Shown: piece after piece, positions 4,611-5,019 of the stretch
Layout of the letters: each line of letters opens with the position of its first letter
Position numbering within the stretch: the stretch's first letter is position 1
From: CALARM01 sp040217695
Lineage (GTDB): Bacteria; Vulcanimicrobiota; SpSt-956; JAKJGF01
Assembly: GCA_040217695.1 (NCBI GenBank)
Contig: JBEHWO010000485.1
Span: forward strand, 1-5,019
Length of the DNA stretch: 5,019 nucleotides
Reading direction: 5' to 3'
Notes under the pieces: model-generated
Told to the model about the DNA's origin: nothing
Database searches by the model: none
The model's input: the letters and a program-made list of their open reading frames with translations, nothing else
Program-made: the position numbers and the translations under genes

Positions 4611-5019
4611 ATGGAAACGGTAAAAAGTGATTTTGGGACTGTAAAAACCAAAAATCAGAGTCTGACCAGCAGATTATCTGCCATTGAAGAGATTGCCCAG
4701 TACGGAGCGATGAAACAGAAGATTTTAAACAAAAATTTAGAAGACTATATTGCAAGACATGAAGCAAAACTCATAGCAGACCTCAGAAAAAAACTTGAAG
4801 AAGAGAGAAGTGAGAAACAGACCAGACTGTTAGACGAAGAAAAAATGAGACGCCAGCAACTACACTACATGAAATGCCCTCAATGCGGCATGGGACTGCA
4901 GGAAGTACAGTTTATAAATACCGGGATATGGATCTGTGAAGAATGTACAGGCATATGGCTTAAACAGGGACGACTGGAAAACATTATGAAAGAACAGGGC
5001 AGTTTCATAAATAAAATGT
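4611..5019 (+). CDS. Coiled-coil protein with TFIIB-type zinc ribbon, 3' end outside window
   Basis: The frame stays open for 136 codons to the window edge, so the C-terminus is missing. Residues 1-30 are polar; about 35-86 are strongly helical and charged (many E, K, R with a coiled-coil pattern). Residues 89-124 match a TFIIB-type zinc ribbon: C89-P-Q-C92-G, then G-I-W-I-C109-E-E-C112-T-G-I-W-L, with K-Q-G-R-L-E-N-I after it. The four cysteines would hold one zinc ion. In bacteria this domain occurs in small proteins of mostly unknown function and often serves as a protein- or nucleic-acid-contact module, so I do not assign a function. The ATG at 4611 follows a near-consensus Shine-Dalgarno site. 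The gene has its own promoter and long leader, so it is probably controlled separately from the TPR gene. Confidence 0.85.
   Translation, partial: METVKSDFGTVKTKNQSLTSRLSAIEEIAQYGAMKQKILNKNLEDYIARHEAKLIADLRKKLEEERSEKQTRLLDEEKMRRQQLHYMKCPQCGMGLQEVQFINTGIWICEECTGIWLKQGRLENIMKEQGSFINKM

Overview
This is an AT-rich bacterial window. The genes favour AGA/AGG for arginine and ATA for isoleucine, and most have good Shine-Dalgarno sites. The gene content (an exported SH3-type protein, an orphan PAS histidine kinase, a small nitroreductase, an exported TPR protein and a TFIIB-type zinc-ribbon protein) and the unusual intergenic repeats suggest an uncultivated bacterium, probably with a cell envelope that receives Sec-exported proteins. 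I cannot assign a phylum from sequence alone.

Layout: (1) 1-324, minus strand, is the 5' part of an exported SH3-domain gene that runs off the left edge. (2) 325-661 is a divergent intergenic region with a heptamer array and an extended -10 promoter. (3) 662-2143 is a membrane-anchored PAS histidine kinase whose last codons and stop lie inside a second heptamer array. (4) 2144-2380 is almost entirely repeat: a roughly 98-bp imperfect palindrome with a heptamer array at its tip, then a near-perfect palindromic array just before the next Shine-Dalgarno. (5) 2381-2890 is a nitroreductase-family flavoprotein. (6) 2891-2951 is a short gap with a 14-bp-arm hairpin made from a diverged copy of the same repeat. 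(7) 2952-4304 is an exported protein with 11 TPRs. (8) 4305-4610 holds a consensus-like promoter and a roughly 245-nt leader with several inverted repeats. (9) 4611-5019 is a coiled-coil plus zinc-ribbon gene that runs off the right edge.

No shared pathway for these genes is evident. The nitroreductase and TPR genes may be co-transcribed, since only 61 bp separates them. The zinc-ribbon gene appears to have its own promoter. The kinase has no response regulator in the window.

The most unusual feature is a dispersed repeat family built from the palindromic hexamer ACGCGT separated by one variable base (ACGCGT-N, period 7). It occurs five times between 444 and 2931, in every intergenic region there, and is absent from 4305-4610. 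The second is the structured leader of the zinc-ribbon gene, which matches no riboswitch class I recognise.
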